Positions 5,291 to 6,027 of a stretch of 6,027 bases of DNA are shown in pieces. The notes beneath the pieces are model-generated. The model had not been told where the DNA came from. It worked only from the letters and a program-made list of their open reading frames with translations, and ran no database searches. The stretch is from contig DOCS01000148.1 of the NCBI GenBank assembly GCA_003503355.1, positions 241 to 6,267 on the forward strand, written 5' to 3'. The translations under genes and the position numbers were made by a program. Origin of the DNA: Opitutia bacterium (GTDB lineage: Bacteria; Verrucomicrobiota; Verrucomicrobiia; Opitutales; Coraliomargaritaceae). The stretch's first letter is position 1; every line of letters starts with the position of its first letter.

Positions 5291-6027
5291 ATGAAAAGTA
5301 AGCGAACAGCCGTCGTGGATTCAACCGCTTCATTAAGCTCGAACGCACCACAGTCATGGGCACTGGTCGGGCCGGGCGCGGTGGGCCTGTATTACGGCGG
5401 ACTGTTAGCCCGGGACGGAGCGGCGCTGCATGTCCTCGCCCGTTCGGATTACGCCGAGCTCGCAGCTGATGGGATTGTGATTCGGATGGTCGATCCGCGC
5501 TCCGGTGCGCTGAGCACGACGCATACGATTCGGCCCGCTCGCGTGGAGCAAGACGCCGCGGCGATCGGTCCGGTGGATCGTGTGCTTATTGCCGCCAAAT
5601 CGACGGTGAATGAGGCCTTGCTCGGGAGTTTGCAGGCACTGGTCGCTCCGGGGCGGACAACTTTGCTCACACTGCAAAACGGCATGGGCAATGCCGAATT
5701 TTTGGCCAAGCACTTTCCGACCAATCCGGTGTTGGCTGGCTTGTGTTTTGTTTGCGTCAATCGCACCGCACCCGGCGTAGTTGAGAATTATCACCCCGGG
5801 CGAGTCGAAATCGGATCGCTCGGAGAGCGTTGGCCTGATGTCGCTGCCGAGGTCGTCGCAGCCTTCGCAGCAGCAGGCGCACAAGCGACGTTCTCTCCCG
5901 TATTGGATGCGGCGCTGTGGCGTAAGCTGTGTTGGAATGTGCCGTTTAACGGACTTTCGATTGCGGCTGGAGGCATCACCACCGATCTGATTTTAAAGGA
6001 TGTGGCTCTGACTGAGCGGGCGCGGCG
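5291..6027 (+). CDS. panE: 2-dehydropantoate 2-reductase (ketopantoate reductase), 3' end outside the window
   Basis: 245 codons are visible and the frame is still open at the right edge; family members are about 290-320 residues. It reduces 2-dehydropantoate to D-pantoate with NADPH, the step before PanC. The Rossmann glycine motif is GPGAVG (27-32). It is followed by the AAKS segment with K103, QNGMGN (129-134), and the C-terminal domain motif L-W-R-K-L-C-W-N-V-P-F-N. That motif holds the catalytic lysine K212, plus N216 and N220, which match the conserved Lys and Asn residues of E. coli PanE (Lys176 region). The N-terminus carries about 22 residues before the first beta strand (WALVGPGAVG), more than usual. 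No better in-frame ATG exists, although a GTG at codon 9 is possible. Related reductases of the ApbA/PanE family exist, but panC nearby supports PanE. It lies 75 bp after nadB, with only weak inverted repeats and no T-run between. Confidence 0.88.
   Translation, partial: MKSKRTAVVDSTASLSSNAPQSWALVGPGAVGLYYGGLLARDGAALHVLARSDYAELAADGIVIRMVDPRSGALSTTHTIRPARVEQDAAAIGPVDRVLIAAKSTVNEALLGSLQALVAPGRTTLLTLQNGMGNAEFLAKHFPTNPVLAGLCFVCVNRTAPGVVENYHPGRVEIGSLGERWPDVAAEVVAAFAAAGAQATFSPVLDAALWRKLCWNVPFNGLSIAAGGITTDLILKDVALTERAR

Noticed and set aside
5405..5884. Long open frames on the minus strand opposite panE
   Set aside because: They are shadows of panE: their translations show no recognisable domain, while the plus strand encodes clear ketopantoate reductase motifs across the same bases.

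Overview
The window is a compact stretch of bacterial core metabolism with six protein genes and no mobile element, CRISPR array, tRNA or rRNA that I can see. Base composition looks moderately GC-rich throughout, by eye. The gene set, the DapL-type aminotransferase and the scarcity of Shine-Dalgarno sequences suggest a member of the Verrucomicrobiota, perhaps a marine Opitutae/Puniceicoccales relative. This is an impression from family resemblance, not a search result.

Layout, left to right. Positions 1-98 hold closely spaced hairpins in front of ppnP (+), a small cupin-fold nucleoside phosphorylase that ends in a clear intrinsic terminator (450-477). Facing it is the minus-strand pair dapL then can. 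dapL (LL-diaminopimelate aminotransferase, 2573-1329) ends at an intrinsic terminator (1276-1306). can (type II beta-carbonic anhydrase, 1257-658) follows it and ends at its own terminator (557-584). A 111-bp divergent intergenic region (2574-2684) separates dapL from a rightward set: panC (pantothenate synthetase), nadB (L-aspartate oxidase) and panE (ketopantoate reductase, running off the right edge). I see no terminator between the last three, so they could form one operon with 59- and 75-bp gaps.

Metabolic theme. DapL takes the aspartate-derived intermediate tetrahydrodipicolinate to LL-diaminopimelate for lysine and peptidoglycan. NadB starts NAD synthesis from aspartate. PanE and PanC make pantoate and join it to beta-alanine (usually made from aspartate) to give pantothenate, the CoA precursor. 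Carbonic anhydrase supplies bicarbonate to carboxylases. PpnP salvages nucleosides.

I did not find evidence of an undescribed system. The points most worth a second look are non-coding: the nested hairpin between dapL and can, and the hairpin cluster at the left edge, which has a possible alternative long-range pairing.
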